Counted from the stretch's first letter, positions 1 to 10,150 are shown. The stretch is DNA of 64,000 nucleotides from UPXZ01 sp049840795 (GCA_049840795.1 JASGJK010000009.1:1-64000); one strand, 5' to 3'. Program-made: numbers and translations. Notes: generated by a model not told the origin, from the sequence alone.

Positions 1-1
1 C

Positions 2-238
2 GATCTTCGACGTTTGAAGCTGCTCTGCGAAACACTTAGAATAAGCCCAGCACAATTTTTTGAAACCGGTACATTTGGAATAATGAAAAGTAATGAATTC
101 AATAAAAAAAATGAGAATGCTAAGATATGGAAATTGAATATCTAAAAAAACAGATTAAAAGATAAGGACGATATAATCAGTCTTTTGCGAGAAAAAAGAA
201 GTGGTTATGGAATTGCTTCTGAACCCACATACAAATAA
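2..238 (+). pseudogene. C-terminal remnant of an XRE-type helix-turn-helix regulator, frameshifted
   Basis: The window opens inside an open frame whose translation (LRRLKLLCETLRISPAQFF) resembles the last helices of a Cro/C1-type HTH domain. That frame stops at 143-145. The next frame from 127 reads MEIEYLKKQIK, and the original frame resumes at 161 with DKDDIISLLREK and ends at 236-238. Together they form the short C-terminal coiled coil usual in Bacteroidota XRE regulators, so two compensating indels (near 122-127 and 157-160) seem to have broken one gene. The 5' part lies outside the window. Family assignment is inference from a short stretch. Confidence 0.45.
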
Positions 239-259
239 ACTTAACTAAAAATAATGCTT

Positions 260-577
260 ATGAAAAAAACGATTTTTATTTTATTGGTTTTAACAGCACT
301 TAGTTGCAGCAAAAGTAGATGTAGAAATGAAGTTGCCAAAGAGAACAACACGTATAGCTTACGGTTTACGAATGGATCTGCTAATACTTATAAGATCTAC
401 ATTAACAATGTATATAAGTTTGATATTGCAGGGAAAAAGGAATACACAGCTAATTGTCCGGCAGGTTATACAAAAATTACATGTACACAAAAAGATGGTT
501 ATATCTTGTATCCGACTGAAAAAACATACGAAGCAAACGTTCAGGCGTGCGGATCTTATTATCTTGTTTTCCCATAA
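260..577 (+). CDS. Small predicted lipoprotein of unknown function
   Basis: The product is about 105 residues. It begins with a positively charged, hydrophobic signal sequence ending in a lipobox (LTALSC), so it should be lipidated at that cysteine and anchored to a membrane facing the periplasm. The mature part has four further cysteines and a small predominantly beta-like composition; I recognise no family. ATG 260 gives a normal signal peptide; an in-frame ATG at 254 adds only two residues. It is followed by a strong terminator and appears monocistronic. Confidence 0.6.
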   Translation: MKKTIFILLVLTALSCSKSRCRNEVAKENNTYSLRFTNGSANTYKIYINNVYKFDIAGKKEYTANCPAGYTKITCTQKDGYILYPTEKTYEANVQACGSYYLVFP

Positions 578-668
578 CCGCCAAAAACCGCCAAAACAGA
601 TATTTTAATAACTGTAAATGATTGTATATTATATGTATATAGAGATGTTTAAACAAGAGGGAGAGCAA

Positions 669-708
669 GCAGCCTGAAAGTTTTTCAATTTTCAGGCTGC
701 TTTTTTTT
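669..708 (+). terminator. Rho-independent terminator after the small lipoprotein gene
   Basis: A perfect 11-bp stem (GCAGCCTGAAA at 669-679 with its complement at 690-700) encloses a 10-nt loop and is followed by eight T residues (701-708). The T-tract is on the plus strand only, so it terminates the lipoprotein transcript and insulates the convergent glycyl-radical genes. Confidence 0.85.
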
Positions 709-744
709 GAGTTGTTTATCCACCTATTTTTGTGTTCAATCCAC

Positions 745-1618
745 TCATTGTAAATTTTTCGAGAATTCTATATTGAGTTTCTTTTGAGGGTTGCTTATAC
801 CGCTGTCGTCATATATTTTCCCCAGTTTTTCATATTTCTTGGAAGGCAACATTATGATAAGGCAGTAATCCGACATCCGGCTTCCGATGCAAGCCTTGAA
901 TGAAAGCAATAGTTTTTTCAATGTTTTCATCGTGTGTATTCACTCCATCAATCAACGGAATACGAATATGATATGGCTTTTCAGACCGGGCTATAAATTG
1001 TAAGTTTTTCAGAATAATTTCATTATCAGCTTTGGTCCATTGTCGGTGCAATTGACTGTCTATCATTTTTAAATCATACAAAAATAAATCGGTATGAGGC
1101 ATTACATTTTCCATAACTGATCTACCCACATATCCACAAGTATCTACCGCCCCATGAATACCCTCTTCTCCACAACGAATCAACAAACTTTTCAATGCTT
1201 CAGGATACATCAACGGCTCTCCACCCGAAAGTCACACCACCATCCGAAAAGTCCATTATATTGGTTTCTTTAAGGATGATAGACAAAACATCTTCCTCTG
1301 TATATTCTTTTCCACTCATCTCAATAGCTCGCGTTGGGCATACTTCGGCACATTTACCGCACATAGTACATCTATCGATATTTGCAACGATACCTTCGAT
1401 TGCTCGTAACGATAGAGCATCTTCCGGACAAGCTTTCACGCAAGTGGCACAGCCGATACATTTATTTTTATTGTACAGTTTCGCAGGTTTTAAACGATTG
1501 ACTTTCCTGGATTGTGACACCACTTGCATGTGAGTGAATACCTTTTAAAAAAAACCGTTACCCTAACACCCGGACCATCGTTTATCGAATAGCGTTTAAC
1601 ATCAAATAAAAAAGCCAT
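745..1618 (-). pseudogene. Glycyl-radical enzyme activase (PflA-type radical SAM), multiply broken
   Basis: Translating across frames gives an activase of the pyruvate formate-lyase activating enzyme family, which would install the glycyl radical on the upstream HypD-like protein using SAM and a [4Fe-4S] cluster. From ATG 1618 the N-terminus reads MAFLFDVKRYSINDGPGVR, then the CX3CX2C region, then a two-cluster ferredoxin insert (CIGCATCVKAC and CTMCGKCAEVC, about 1360-1460), then the radical-SAM core ending near 745. Lesions: the first cysteine of CX3CX2C is replaced (KRYSLTCKWC), with frame changes near 1507, 1229 (VTFSGGEP motif lost) and 851. The frame would be open only after at least three corrections. 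The gene starts 30 bp after the HypD stop, as expected for a two-gene operon. With this many lesions including a lost cluster ligand, real decay is more likely than read error. Confidence 0.75.
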
Positions 1619-1647
1619 AAGTAAATTGATTTTTTCCAATTTTATCG

Positions 1648-4109
1648 CTAAAACGATCCATTTTCTGTTCGTTCGATAGCTTCTTGTTTTCTAAGTTGGC
1701 GTTCATGGCGTCGTTAAAATAATCGCTGAAACCAGCCATTCGCACCAATAAATCCCGATATTCTTCAGGATGCTCACGAGCTGCAATCAAAGTAGCAGTA
1801 TCCACATATATTCAACGAACATGATGCCCGCCTTGTGCAAAATAACTACGGATTAAGTTTCCGAGTTTTGCCACATCGTCATCGTTTTTCAATAAGCTTG
1901 GTAGAAAACGGAGGTTAAGAAGCGTACCTCCCGATTTTATATGGTCTAATTTGGATAGCGAACGAATTACCGCAGTAGGCCCATGCGTATCACATCCGTG
2001 CGAAGGTGAAGTTCCGTCCGAAATAGATTTACACGCCAAGCGTCCATTGGGTGTAGCACCCATTACGTTTCCAAAATAATTATGACAGGTAGTAGAGAGC
2101 ATATTTAAATTATACTTTCCGCCTACTTTCCCATTCGGACGATTGTCTATCAGATCAAATAAATCGTCATATACCTTTAGCGCGATTTCATCAGCATAAT
2201 CATCATCATTACCAAAAAAAGGCGTGTTATTCAATATGCGTTGCCGTAACACTTCGTATTTCTGAAAATTTGTAGATACAGCTTCAATCATTTGTTCCAT
2301 TGGCACAGTTTTATCATCGAACACATGCTTTTTCAATGCCGACAATGAATCGGTAACCGTACCTAATCCCGTACATTGAATGTAGGTTGTATTGTAACGT
2401 GGACCACCATTGTAATAATCTTTTCCTTTTTTGATACAATCATCGATTAAAACGGATAAAAATGTTGCCGGATAATTCTTTGAGTACATTTTATCGATAT
2501 AATTATTCACTTTTATTTTTAAGTCAATAATGTATTTTAATTGTTGATAAAAAGCATTATAAAAATCATTGTACGTGGCAAACTCAGTCGGATTTCCAGT
2601 CTCAATTCCCACTTTTTCCCCCTTTACGGGATTTATACCGTTGAAAAGGGTGATTTCGAGAATTTTTGGCACGTTAAGATAACCGGTAAGCAAATACGCT
2701 TCTTTGCCAAAAGCACCCACTTCGATACAACCGCTGCAACCACCTTCGCGCGCATCTCGCAACGACTTTCCGGAGCGCAGCATTTCCTGAATATAAACGT
2801 CCGGATTAAATACAGAAGGATATCCATGTCCTTGTCGAATGAGTTTGATGGCGGCATGTAAAAATTTATTCGGAGTAACCGAAGAGATGTGTACCGAGTT
2901 GCCCGGTTGTAAAATATGTAATTCCTCTATCACTTCGAGCATCAAATAAGAAACTTCGTTTACACCATCGCTTCCATCGGGTTTTACTCCTCCAGTGTTA
3001 ATATTCGTGAAATCGTTGTACGTGCCACTTTCACTTGCTGTAATTCCCACTTTGGGAGGTGCCGGCTGGTTATTAACCTTAATCCAGAAACAAGACAAAA
3101 GCTCTTTCGCGCCTTCACGTGTCAATATTTTATTTTCAATATCATTTTTATAGAAAGGAGCCAAATGTTGGTCAAAATGTCCGGGATTATAAGCGTCCCA
3201 CCCGTTCAACTCTGTAATAACACCTAAGTGAATGAACCAATACATCTGAATAGCTTCCCAAAAGTTACGCGGCGCATTTGCCGGTACGTGTCGGCATACT
3301 TTCGCAATTTCAAGCAATTCATCGACACGTTTCGGATCTTTCTCCATTTTTATCAATTCCTCCGCTTTTTCTGCATAGCGCTCAGCCAATCGTATAATCG
3401 CATCACACGAAATACTCATTGCACTCAGTTCTTCAGCTTTTTCGGTTGCTTCGGGATCATTAAAATAGTCTAATTTACCGATTTCATCGTCTATTTCCCG
3501 TTTGAAATCGAGCATCCCTTTTTGATAAATTTTTCCATCCATGCACGTGTGTCCCGGAGCGCGTTGTTCCATAAACTCGGTAAATAAACCGGCTTCGTAA
3601 GCAGCTTTCCATTCTTCGGGAACTTGTCTGAAAATAATATCCCGCTGCGAACGACCGGTCCAGTAAGGTATTACTTCCTTTTTATACGTATCTATATCGT
3701 TTTCATCGATGTTATATCGTTGCTGTTCACGCGTGTTGAGTACTCGTAAATCTTCTTCAGAATGACAAGTTAATTCCGGGAACGTATAAACCGCTTTTGG
3801 TTTTTCGCCACGTTCACCTACTATTAGTTCGTTTTCACCAATATAAATTTGTTTTTTTTCGCAAATCTCCATAAAGTTCATTGCGCGCATCACCGGAATG
3901 GAATATTTTCCGTAGTTCTCTTTATAAAATGCGGTTTCAATCAAAGCTCGTTCGATAGATAAAGAAGCCGGCGTAGTTACACTCTCTTCCCTTAATATAC
4001 GAATTCGTTCGTTCATTCCGGGAAGTTGATTGTTTTTTTCATAGAAATTTCCTTCACGATTTGACTCGCGCTCGGGAGCAATATTTTTAGTTTTAATTTC
4101 TTCAAACAT
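1648..4109 (-). pseudogene. hypD: HypD-like glycyl radical enzyme (trans-4-hydroxy-L-proline dehydratase), disrupted
   Basis: About 820 codons match the PFL2/HypD branch of glycyl radical enzymes along the whole length. HypD removes water from trans-4-hydroxy-L-proline, giving pyrroline-5-carboxylate. Visible motifs: FMEQRAPGH, ELNGWDAYNPG, NDFTNINTGG, the active-site thiyl loop GCSGCIEVG (catalytic Cys codon 2727-2729 followed by Glu), HGPTAVIRS, and the glycyl loop VRMAGFSDYF. The reading frame is interrupted by TGA at 1812-1814, just before the glycyl domain, and a second lesion near 1703 shifts the frame before the usual C-terminal helix (EAIERTENGSF in the alternative frame, stop 1648-1650). 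A product ending at the TGA lacks the radical glycine and would be inactive. I chose ATG 4109; an ATG at 4160 adds an atypical extension. The neighbouring Xaa-Pro aminopeptidase would liberate prolyl residues, which fits (hydroxy)proline use. Assignment to HypD rather than another GRE rests on motif similarity from memory. Confidence 0.75.
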
Positions 4110-4309
4110 AGTCTTAAAATAATTGTTTCGTTTTGTAAAAATAATGAGAAACCAACACATTCTATAAAAATGCGATGTAATGAAATATAAGAAGGGAAAA
4201 AGGAAATATAAGAACGGATCAACACATCCAACAGGAAAAAAGACCTTTCCCGTTGTTATGATAAAGAGATTTAATACATTGATTGTTCATAAAATAGCAT
4301 TTTAAGCTG

Positions 4310-4317
4310 CAAAAATA
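4310..4317 (-). promoter_or_regulatory. Bacteroidota -7 box upstream of the glycyl-radical operon
   Basis: The minus strand reads TATTTTTG, matching TAnnTTTG. It lies about 200 bp upstream of the HypD-like start, implying a long leader. No good TTTG -33 box is found at the usual distance. Confidence 0.35.
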
Positions 4318-4423
4318 ATTGTTTTTTAAACAAAATCTATTTGAACTCGTCTCGACTTTTAAAACATAGTGAACAATAGTCTTTTTAAGTCAATTTTAAT
4401 TTCATTTTTACCGCATTTCGACC

Positions 4424-4461
4424 ACATAGTCTAAAAATATCGAAGATATTTTTCTCTATGT
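4424..4461 (-). terminator. AT-rich hairpin downstream of the aminopeptidase gene
   Basis: A perfect 9-bp stem (AAAAATATC at 4433-4441 with GATATTTTT at 4445-4453, loop GAA) is extended by ACATAG/CTATGT arms. It lies 75 bp beyond the aminopeptidase stop and could end that transcript; its low GC makes this tentative. The remaining bases between 4110 and 4534 show no gene. Confidence 0.4.
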
Positions 4462-4534
4462 TCACGAAAATAAGAGAAAATAATAATGAAAACTATGTTT
4501 TCTATGTTTTTCAAAAAAAGTCAAGATGACTTCT

Positions 4535-5923
4535 TTAAGAAAACGCTTTTAATCGCTCTGTTTCTACCTCTTCAATGGATTTGGCAAGCGGTTTTCCAAG
4601 CACACGGTTACCGTTTTCGGTTATCAAAACATCTTCTTCGTTGCGAATACCTCCAAAATTTCGGTATCTGTTTACTTCATCAAAACAGATAAAGTCGGCA
4701 TTTATCTTATTTGCCTGCCAATAATCTATCAACTCAGGAATAAAATAGATTCCGGGCTCTATAGTGAGTACGAAACCTGGCTCCAACGAACGTCCAAGAC
4801 GCAATGATTTTAACCCGAACTGTGTACTTTTGGGGATGTGATTGTAACCCACTATTTGTTCTCCTAAATTTTCCATATCGTGTACGTCCAGTCCCATCAA
4901 ATGTCCCGTGCCACAAGGGAAAAACATTGCGTGAGCTCCATTTTCAACCGCATCGCGTGTATTCCCTTTTGTTAGTCCCAAAGCTTTTAAACCATCAAAA
5001 ATTATTTCGCAAACTTTCAGGTGCACCTCTTTGAAATTTATTCCCGGTTTTGCCATTTGGATGGCGTGATTATGAGCGCTTAATGTTATTCTGTAAATTT
5101 CTTTTTGTTGTTCGGTAAATTTTTCCGAAACGGGAAAAGTACTGCTCATGTCGCCCGCATATCCCAAAGGTGATTCGTATCCTGCGTCTAACAGAAATAA
5201 TTCGCCCTCTTTCAAGGTATTTCCGTGGTAATGATTGTGCAAAAACTGTCCGTTAATGGTGCCGATAATAGGAAAAGACAAACCACCGCCGGCTGCTATC
5301 GCCACTTCGTTGACTTTAGCTACAACTTGCGCTTCGGTCATACCTGCTATAGCAAAACGGATTGCCGCCAAGTGCATATCCGCTGTAACGTTTACAGCAT
5401 TCTCTATCTCAATGATTTCTTCCGATGATTTTATATTTCTTTGATTTGCAATAGTTTCAATAAGCGTTTTACAATATATTTTTTTCGACTCTTCTTTAGA
5501 ATATCCGATGAAATCTTGCAATTTCAAATAATGTTCGGCACGATAAGGAGGCAGAAATTTTATTTGATCTTTTTCAAATCCGGCAATTTTTTGAATGAAA
5601 CTTGCCAGATTTCCGGTGTTTTTCACTCCTACCCGCTCTGCCAACGTCTCAAGTTTTGGTTGAGAACCTGTCCACACTATCAAGTCTATTGTAGCGTCAT
5701 CGCCAAAAATATATTCTTTATCTTTGTCCACGTCAATCAACGCCACCAAGCCCGGCTTGTTCAGCCCGAAGTAATACAGGAAAGTACTATCCTGACGAAA
5801 AAAATAGGTGTTATCCTCGTAATTGATACCGCATTCTTCGTTACCTAAAAAAAGTAATTTTCCCGATTTTATCGTACTTTTTAATTTATCTCTTCGTTGG
5901 ATGTAAGTTTCTGCTGAAAACAT
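4535..5923 (-). CDS. pepP: Xaa-Pro aminopeptidase (aminopeptidase P family, M24B)
   Basis: A 462-residue aminopeptidase P. The N-terminal creatinase-like domain (about 1-170) is followed by the pita-bread metallopeptidase domain carrying the five expected metal ligands: LLDAG, GDMSST, GTGHLMGLDVHD, TIEPGIYF and GGIRNEEDVLI. It removes the N-terminal residue from peptides with proline in position 2, in the cytoplasm, and uses two divalent metal ions. Length and motif order are normal and the frame is intact. It has its own consensus promoter, divergent from purH. Its position upstream of a hydroxyproline-dehydratase remnant suggests a former collagen-peptide or proline catabolism neighbourhood, which is inference. 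Confidence 0.93.
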   Translation of the reverse strand: MFSAETYIQRRDKLKSTIKSGKLLFLGNEECGINYEDNTYFFRQDSTFLYYFGLNKPGLVALIDVDKDKEYIFGDDATIDLIVWTGSQPKLETLAERVGVKNTGNLASFIQKIAGFEKDQIKFLPPYRAEHYLKLQDFIGYSKEESKKIYCKTLIETIANQRNIKSSEEIIEIENAVNVTADMHLAAIRFAIAGMTEAQVVAKVNEVAIAAGGGLSFPIIGTINGQFLHNHYHGNTLKEGELFLLDAGYESPLGYAGDMSSTFPVSEKFTEQQKEIYRITLSAHNHAIQMAKPGINFKEVHLKVCEIIFDGLKALGLTKGNTRDAVENGAHAMFFPCGTGHLMGLDVHDMENLGEQIVGYNHIPKSTQFGLKSLRLGRSLEPGFVLTIEPGIYFIPELIDYWQANKINADFICFDEVNRYRNFGGIRNEEDVLITENGNRVLGKPLAKSIEEVETERLKAFS

Positions 5924-5949
5924 ATTATTTCGTTTTTGATGTTATTGTG

Positions 5950-5980
5950 CAAACTTACACAAAAAAAACTATTTTTCAAA
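5950..5980 (-). promoter_or_regulatory. Consensus Bacteroidota promoter for pepP
   Basis: On the minus strand TTTG (5980-5977) is followed by 19 bases and TAAGTTTG (5957-5950), matching the TTTG-N19/21-TAnnTTTG promoter of the Bacteroidota primary sigma factor. The -7 box lies about 27 bp before the pepP ATG. Confidence 0.75.
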
Positions 5981-6036
5981 CATATAGATTAAAAAAGGTT
6001 CGATTTTAAAAATAGCTTAAATTGAAACTAAAATAA

Positions 6037-6066
6037 TTGCTAACTCAATCATTTTTTGTAGCTTTG
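6037..6066 (+). promoter_or_regulatory. Consensus Bacteroidota promoter for purH and the mre cluster
   Basis: TTG (6037-6039), 19 bases, then TAGCTTTG (6059-6066). The -7 box lies 30 bp before the purH ATG and diverges from the pepP promoter. No PurR-like operator or riboswitch is visible in the short leader. Confidence 0.75.
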
Positions 6067-6095
6067 CACACCCAAACATACACTTTACACAAAAA

Positions 6096-7616
6096 ATGGA
6101 AAAAAAACAAATTAAACAGGCTTTGATCTCTGTTTATCACAAAGATAAATTAGATCAAATCATCCAAAAGTTGCACGAAGAAGGGGTTACTTTTTTATCC
6201 ACAGGGGGAACAAAATCGTTTATAGAATCACAAGGAATTCCTTGTGATGCCGTAGAAGATTTAACGTCTTATCCTTCTATTTTGGGAGGAAGAGTAAAAA
6301 CACTGCATCCCAAAGTTTTCGGAGGCATATTAGCACGCCGTAACGACGAAAACGACGAAAAGCAACTCACGGAATACGAGATTCCGAAAATAGATTTGGT
6401 TATTGTTGACTTATATCCATTTGAAGAAACGGTGGCTGCCGGCGCCGATGAAAAAACAGTGATTGAAAAAATTGACATCGGAGGTATTTCGTTGATTCGT
6501 GCCGCAGCAAAAAATTACAACGATGTGGTAATCATAGCTTCCAAAGCGCAATACGAACCTTTTATGGAGTTAATTCAACAAAATGGGGCGAAAACTACGA
6601 TTGAAGAACGTCGCTGGTTCGCAAAAGAAGCGTTTGCCGTCTCGTCCAATTACGATTCCGCTATCTTCAACTATTTTGATGGAGAAGAACAAAGCGCTTT
6701 CCGTTTCAGTATGAACGATGCAAAAACACTCCGTTACGGAGAAAATCCACATCAAAAAGGCATTTTCTACGGAAAATTTGAAGATATGTTTGAACAATTG
6801 CAGGGAAAAGAAATCTCGTACAATAACTTACTCGATATTGATGCCGCTGTAAATCTGATCAATGATTTTGAAGATATTACATTTGCCGTTCTTAAACACA
6901 ATAATGCTTGTGGTTTAGCATCGCGTCCTGTATTAAAAGAAGCTTGGGAAGCAGCACTTGCCGCCGATCCGGTATCAGCATTCGGAGGTATTTTAATCAC
7001 CAATGCCATTGTGGATAAAGAAACGGCGGAAGAGATAAACAAAATCTTTTTTGAAGTGATTATAGCTCCTGATTATGATTTGGACGCACTTGAAATATTG
7101 TCACAAAAGAAAAACCGCATCATTTTAGTATTGGAACAAAATAAGTTACAAAATAAACAATTCCGCTCATTGCTGAACGGCGTGCTCGTACAAGACAAAG
7201 ATGAGCATATCGAAACTCCGCACGAATTGAAAATAGTAACACAAAACGCGCCTACCGAAAAAGAGGTTGAAGATTTACTTTTTGCCAATAAAATAGTGAA
7301 GCATTCTAAATCAAACGCAATTGTGCTGGCAAAAAACAAGCAAATGATTTCGAGCAGTGTAGGTCAAACCTCGCGTGTAGATGCCTTGAAACATGCCATT
7401 GAGAAAGCCGGCACGTTCGGATTCGATTTAGAAGGATGTGTTATGGCTTCAGATGCTTTCTTCCCATTTCCCGATTGTGTAGAAATAGGCTCCAAAGCAG
7501 GTGTAACAGCTATTATTCAACCCGGCGGCTCTATCAATGACGAAAAGAGCATAAAAGCTTGCGACAAAACAGGCGTGGCGATGGTAACTACCGGTTACAG
7601 ACATTTTAAACATTGA
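6096..7616 (+). CDS. purH: Bifunctional AICAR formyltransferase / IMP cyclohydrolase
   Basis: A 506-residue PurH, catalysing the last two steps of IMP synthesis. Residues 1-190 form the MGS-like IMP cyclohydrolase domain (STGGTKSFIESQGI, GGRVKTLHPKVFGGILARR); the rest is AICAR transformylase (LRYGENPHQKG, LKHNNACGLA, DPVSAFGG, and the family-typical GYRHFKH end). Length and both domains are complete. It leads the cluster with mreB 60 bp downstream; purH-mreBCD linkage is common in Bacteroidales. Confidence 0.97.
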   Translation: MEKKQIKQALISVYHKDKLDQIIQKLHEEGVTFLSTGGTKSFIESQGIPCDAVEDLTSYPSILGGRVKTLHPKVFGGILARRNDENDEKQLTEYEIPKIDLVIVDLYPFEETVAAGADEKTVIEKIDIGGISLIRAAAKNYNDVVIIASKAQYEPFMELIQQNGAKTTIEERRWFAKEAFAVSSNYDSAIFNYFDGEEQSAFRFSMNDAKTLRYGENPHQKGIFYGKFEDMFEQLQGKEISYNNLLDIDAAVNLINDFEDITFAVLKHNNACGLASRPVLKEAWEAALAADPVSAFGGILITNAIVDKETAEEINKIFFEVIIAPDYDLDALEILSQKKNRIILVLEQNKLQNKQFRSLLNGVLVQDKDEHIETPHELKIVTQNAPTEKEVEDLLFANKIVKHSKSNAIVLAKNKQMISSSVGQTSRVDALKHAIEKAGTFGFDLEGCVMASDAFFPFPDCVEIGSKAGVTAIIQPGGSINDEKSIKACDKTGVAMVTTGYRHFKH

Positions 7617-7676
7617 TGTTTTTTTGAAAATATAACAATTATAAAACCCGAGAGGGAAATTTAAGAAGAAATAAAT

Positions 7677-8696
7677 ATGGGACTTTTTTCATTTACACAG
7701 GAAATTGCCATTGACCTCGGCACGGCTAACACCATCATTATTCACAACGATAAAATCGTAGTTGATGAGCCGTCGGTAGTAGCGTTAGACAGGCGTACAG
7801 ACAGGTTGATAGCTATTGGAGAAAAAGCAAGACAGATGCAGGGAAAGGAAAACGAAGGTATTCGTACCGTCCGCCCGCTTCGTGACGGAGTAATTGCAGA
7901 TTTCTACGCTGCAGAATTGATGATACGCGGTATGATAAAAATGATACCGACCAAAAGCCATCTTTTCTCCCCTACACTGAAAATGGTTGTTTGTATCCCG
8001 TCAGGAAGTACCGAAGTTGAAATACGTGCCGTACGAGACTCCTCCGAGCACGCCGGCGGACGCGAAGTGTATATGATTTACGAACCAATGGCTGCCGCTA
8101 TAGGTATAGGAATTGATGTGGAATCACCCACAGGGTGTATGATAGTTGATATAGGCGGCGGAACAACCGAAATCGCTGTCATCTCGTTGGGTGGCATCGT
8201 TTCAAATAAATCTATCCGTATTGCCGGCGATGATTTAACGGCTGATATTATGGAATATATGGGTCGTATGCACAACATAAAAGTGGGTGAACGTACAGCG
8301 GAATTGATTAAAATAAACGTTGGTGCAGCACTCACTGATCTTGAAGATGCTCCGGAAGATTATATGGTTCACGGACCCAATAGAATGACCGCGCTTCCGA
8401 TGCAGGTGCCGGTTTCATATCAAGAAATTGCGCATTGTCTCGAAAAATCTATCAGTAAAATAGAAGCAGCAATATTAAGCGCGTTGGAACAAACTCCGCC
8501 TGAATTGTATGCTGATATCGTGAAACAGGGTATCTATCTTGCCGGTGGTGGTGCTTTACTCCGCGGATTAGACAAACGATTGACTGATAAAATTAATATA
8601 CCGTTCCGCATAGCCGAAGACCCGCTTCGAGCTGTTGCCAGAGGAACCGGTATTGCTTTGAAAAATGTAGATAAATTCTCGTTCCTGATACGATAA
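7677..8696 (+). CDS. mreB: Rod shape-determining actin homologue MreB
   Basis: A 339-residue actin-fold ATPase that polymerises under the inner membrane and positions the elongasome. Visible: the phosphate-1 loop DLGTANTII, phosphate-2 region IVDIGGGTTEIAVI, adenosine motif LAGGGALLRGLD, and the usual C-terminal ARGTGIALKN. Full length, ATG start. It heads mreB-mreC-mreD-mrdA-rodA, the complete lateral-wall synthesis operon, implying rod-shaped cells. Confidence 0.98.
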   Translation: MGLFSFTQEIAIDLGTANTIIIHNDKIVVDEPSVVALDRRTDRLIAIGEKARQMQGKENEGIRTVRPLRDGVIADFYAAELMIRGMIKMIPTKSHLFSPTLKMVVCIPSGSTEVEIRAVRDSSEHAGGREVYMIYEPMAAAIGIGIDVESPTGCMIVDIGGGTTEIAVISLGGIVSNKSIRIAGDDLTADIMEYMGRMHNIKVGERTAELIKINVGAALTDLEDAPEDYMVHGPNRMTALPMQVPVSYQEIAHCLEKSISKIEAAILSALEQTPPELYADIVKQGIYLAGGGALLRGLDKRLTDKINIPFRIAEDPLRAVARGTGIALKNVDKFSFLIR

Positions 8697-8784
8697 TGTT
8701 ATCACATTGGGTAAAAATTATTCAACACACGACTAACAATAGGTTGCTCGTGTGTTATGTTTATATTATTGACCAAATTTCAGT

Positions 8785-9645
8785 TTGAGAAACTTATTTA
8801 ATTTTCTTGCTCGCAACAGTGTGATTTTTCTATTTGTTTTTTTAGAAATCATCGCATTAATTCTGTTATCCAGCAATAAAGGATACCAGCGAAGTGTTAT
8901 GCTCTCATCAGCTAACTCAGTTGTAGGTAAAGCGTATGATTGGAGCAACTCTTTTGTAGAGTTTTTTAAACTGAAAGAGGCAAACGAAAGCCTGTCAAAT
9001 GAAAACACCGAACTACAAAATAAAATTGTAGAATTACAAAACAAGCTAAATGCTGTTGCCGACAGTACAAATTCAAAAATTTGGAAAACGGGAAGAATCT
9101 CACCGGAAAATCAGTATCAATATACTTCGGCAAAAGTTATCCGAATTACTACCGATAAACTATCGAATTACATCACTATAAATAAGGGCTCGAACGAAGG
9201 AATAGCTCCGGATATGGGGGTCGTTAGCGATGAAGGAGTAGTAGGCATTGTAAAGACTGTTTCGCCACGCTTAGCCGTAGTCATTCCGGTATTAAATCCG
9301 AGAATACAAGTAAGTTCAAAGTTCAAAAAAACAAATTATACTGGACCACTCGTTTGGAATGGTGAAGATTACAGATATTCCTATTTGCAAGACATCGCGC
9401 GTCACGTAAAATTTAATCTTGGAGATACCTTGGTCACCAGTGGTTTAACCCCAAGTTTTCCTGAAGGGATTGTTATAGGCTCAATCAACGATTTCAAAAT
9501 AAAAGAAAGCGATGCGTATTATAAAATACAAGTAAAACTTGCTGTTAATTTTAGAACACTAACGCACGTTAAAGTGATAAAATATCAAAACTATCAGGAG
9601 CAAATAAGCCTTGAACAGAAAGCCGAAAAAGAAGACGAAAATTAA
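8785..9645 (+). CDS. mreC: Rod shape-determining protein MreC
   Basis: A 286-residue bitopic protein: short cytoplasmic N-terminus, one membrane helix (about 12-29), coiled coil (about 60-85) and a periplasmic double beta-barrel domain (PDMGVVSDEGVVGIV, LGDTLVTSGLTPSFPEG). It scaffolds MreB, MreD and PBP2. The only plausible start is TTG at 8785: an in-frame TGA lies just upstream, no ATG occurs before the membrane helix, and the family begins with this MRNL-like sequence. Confidence 0.92.
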   Translation: MRNLFNFLARNSVIFLFVFLEIIALILLSSNKGYQRSVMLSSANSVVGKAYDWSNSFVEFFKLKEANESLSNENTELQNKIVELQNKLNAVADSTNSKIWKTGRISPENQYQYTSAKVIRITTDKLSNYITINKGSNEGIAPDMGVVSDEGVVGIVKTVSPRLAVVIPVLNPRIQVSSKFKKTNYTGPLVWNGEDYRYSYLQDIARHVKFNLGDTLVTSGLTPSFPEGIVIGSINDFKIKESDAYYKIQVKLAVNFRTLTHVKVIKYQNYQEQISLEQKAEKEDEN

Positions 9646-9652
9646 GATGTAA

Positions 9653-10150
9653 ATGCAATTAGTACTTCAACTCATATTCAGATTTATCATTTTAGTACTG
9701 GTACAGATATTTGTATTAGACAATATCCAGTTTTTAGGATACATTAATCCTATGATCTATGTCTTGTTTATTTTATCGTTACCCGTGAAATTTCCGTATT
9801 GGCTCTCTCTCTTGCTGGCTTTTGTTTTAGGAGCAACCATTGATGTGTTTTCCAATACATTAGGTATGCATATTTTTGCTACTGTTTTTCTTGCTTTCAT
9901 CCGTGTTCCGGTTACCAATATTATCATTAGAACAGAAGAAGGGGTTAATTTTGTTCCTACTTTCAAATCGTTTGGTGTGGCAAATTATATAAAGTACATC
10001 GTTATTTGTGTTTTGATGCACCACATAGGACTATTTTTTATAGAATCGTTTTCACTTCAGGGTATTTTATTCACACTAATAAAAGTGTTGGTTAGTTCTG
10101 CGGTTACCATAGCGATTATCTTATTAGTTCAAACATTTAAATCGAGGTAA
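9653..10150 (+). CDS. mreD: Rod shape-determining membrane protein MreD
   Basis: A very hydrophobic 165-residue protein with about five or six membrane helices, positioned 7 bp after mreC and 3 bp before mrdA. MreD has no enzymatic motif; identification rests on size, hydropathy, the helix pattern (LGYINPMIYVLFILSLP, ATIDVFSNTLGMH are typical of the Bacteroidota version) and gene order. It is part of the elongasome in the inner membrane. Confidence 0.9.
   Translation: MQLVLQLIFRFIILVLVQIFVLDNIQFLGYINPMIYVLFILSLPVKFPYWLSLLLAFVLGATIDVFSNTLGMHIFATVFLAFIRVPVTNIIIRTEEGVNFVPTFKSFGVANYIKYIVICVLMHHIGLFFIESFSLQGILFTLIKVLVSSAVTIAIILLVQTFKSR

Noticed and set aside
1812..1814. TGA in the HypD-like gene as selenocysteine or a reassigned codon
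   Set aside because: The position is not a catalytic Cys in this family, no SECIS-like hairpin was evident, and other genes (for example purH) end at TGA. A second lesion follows 100 bp later.
5225..5848. Plus-strand ORFs opposite pepP
   Set aside because: They lie wholly within the conserved aminopeptidase gene and look like antisense frames.
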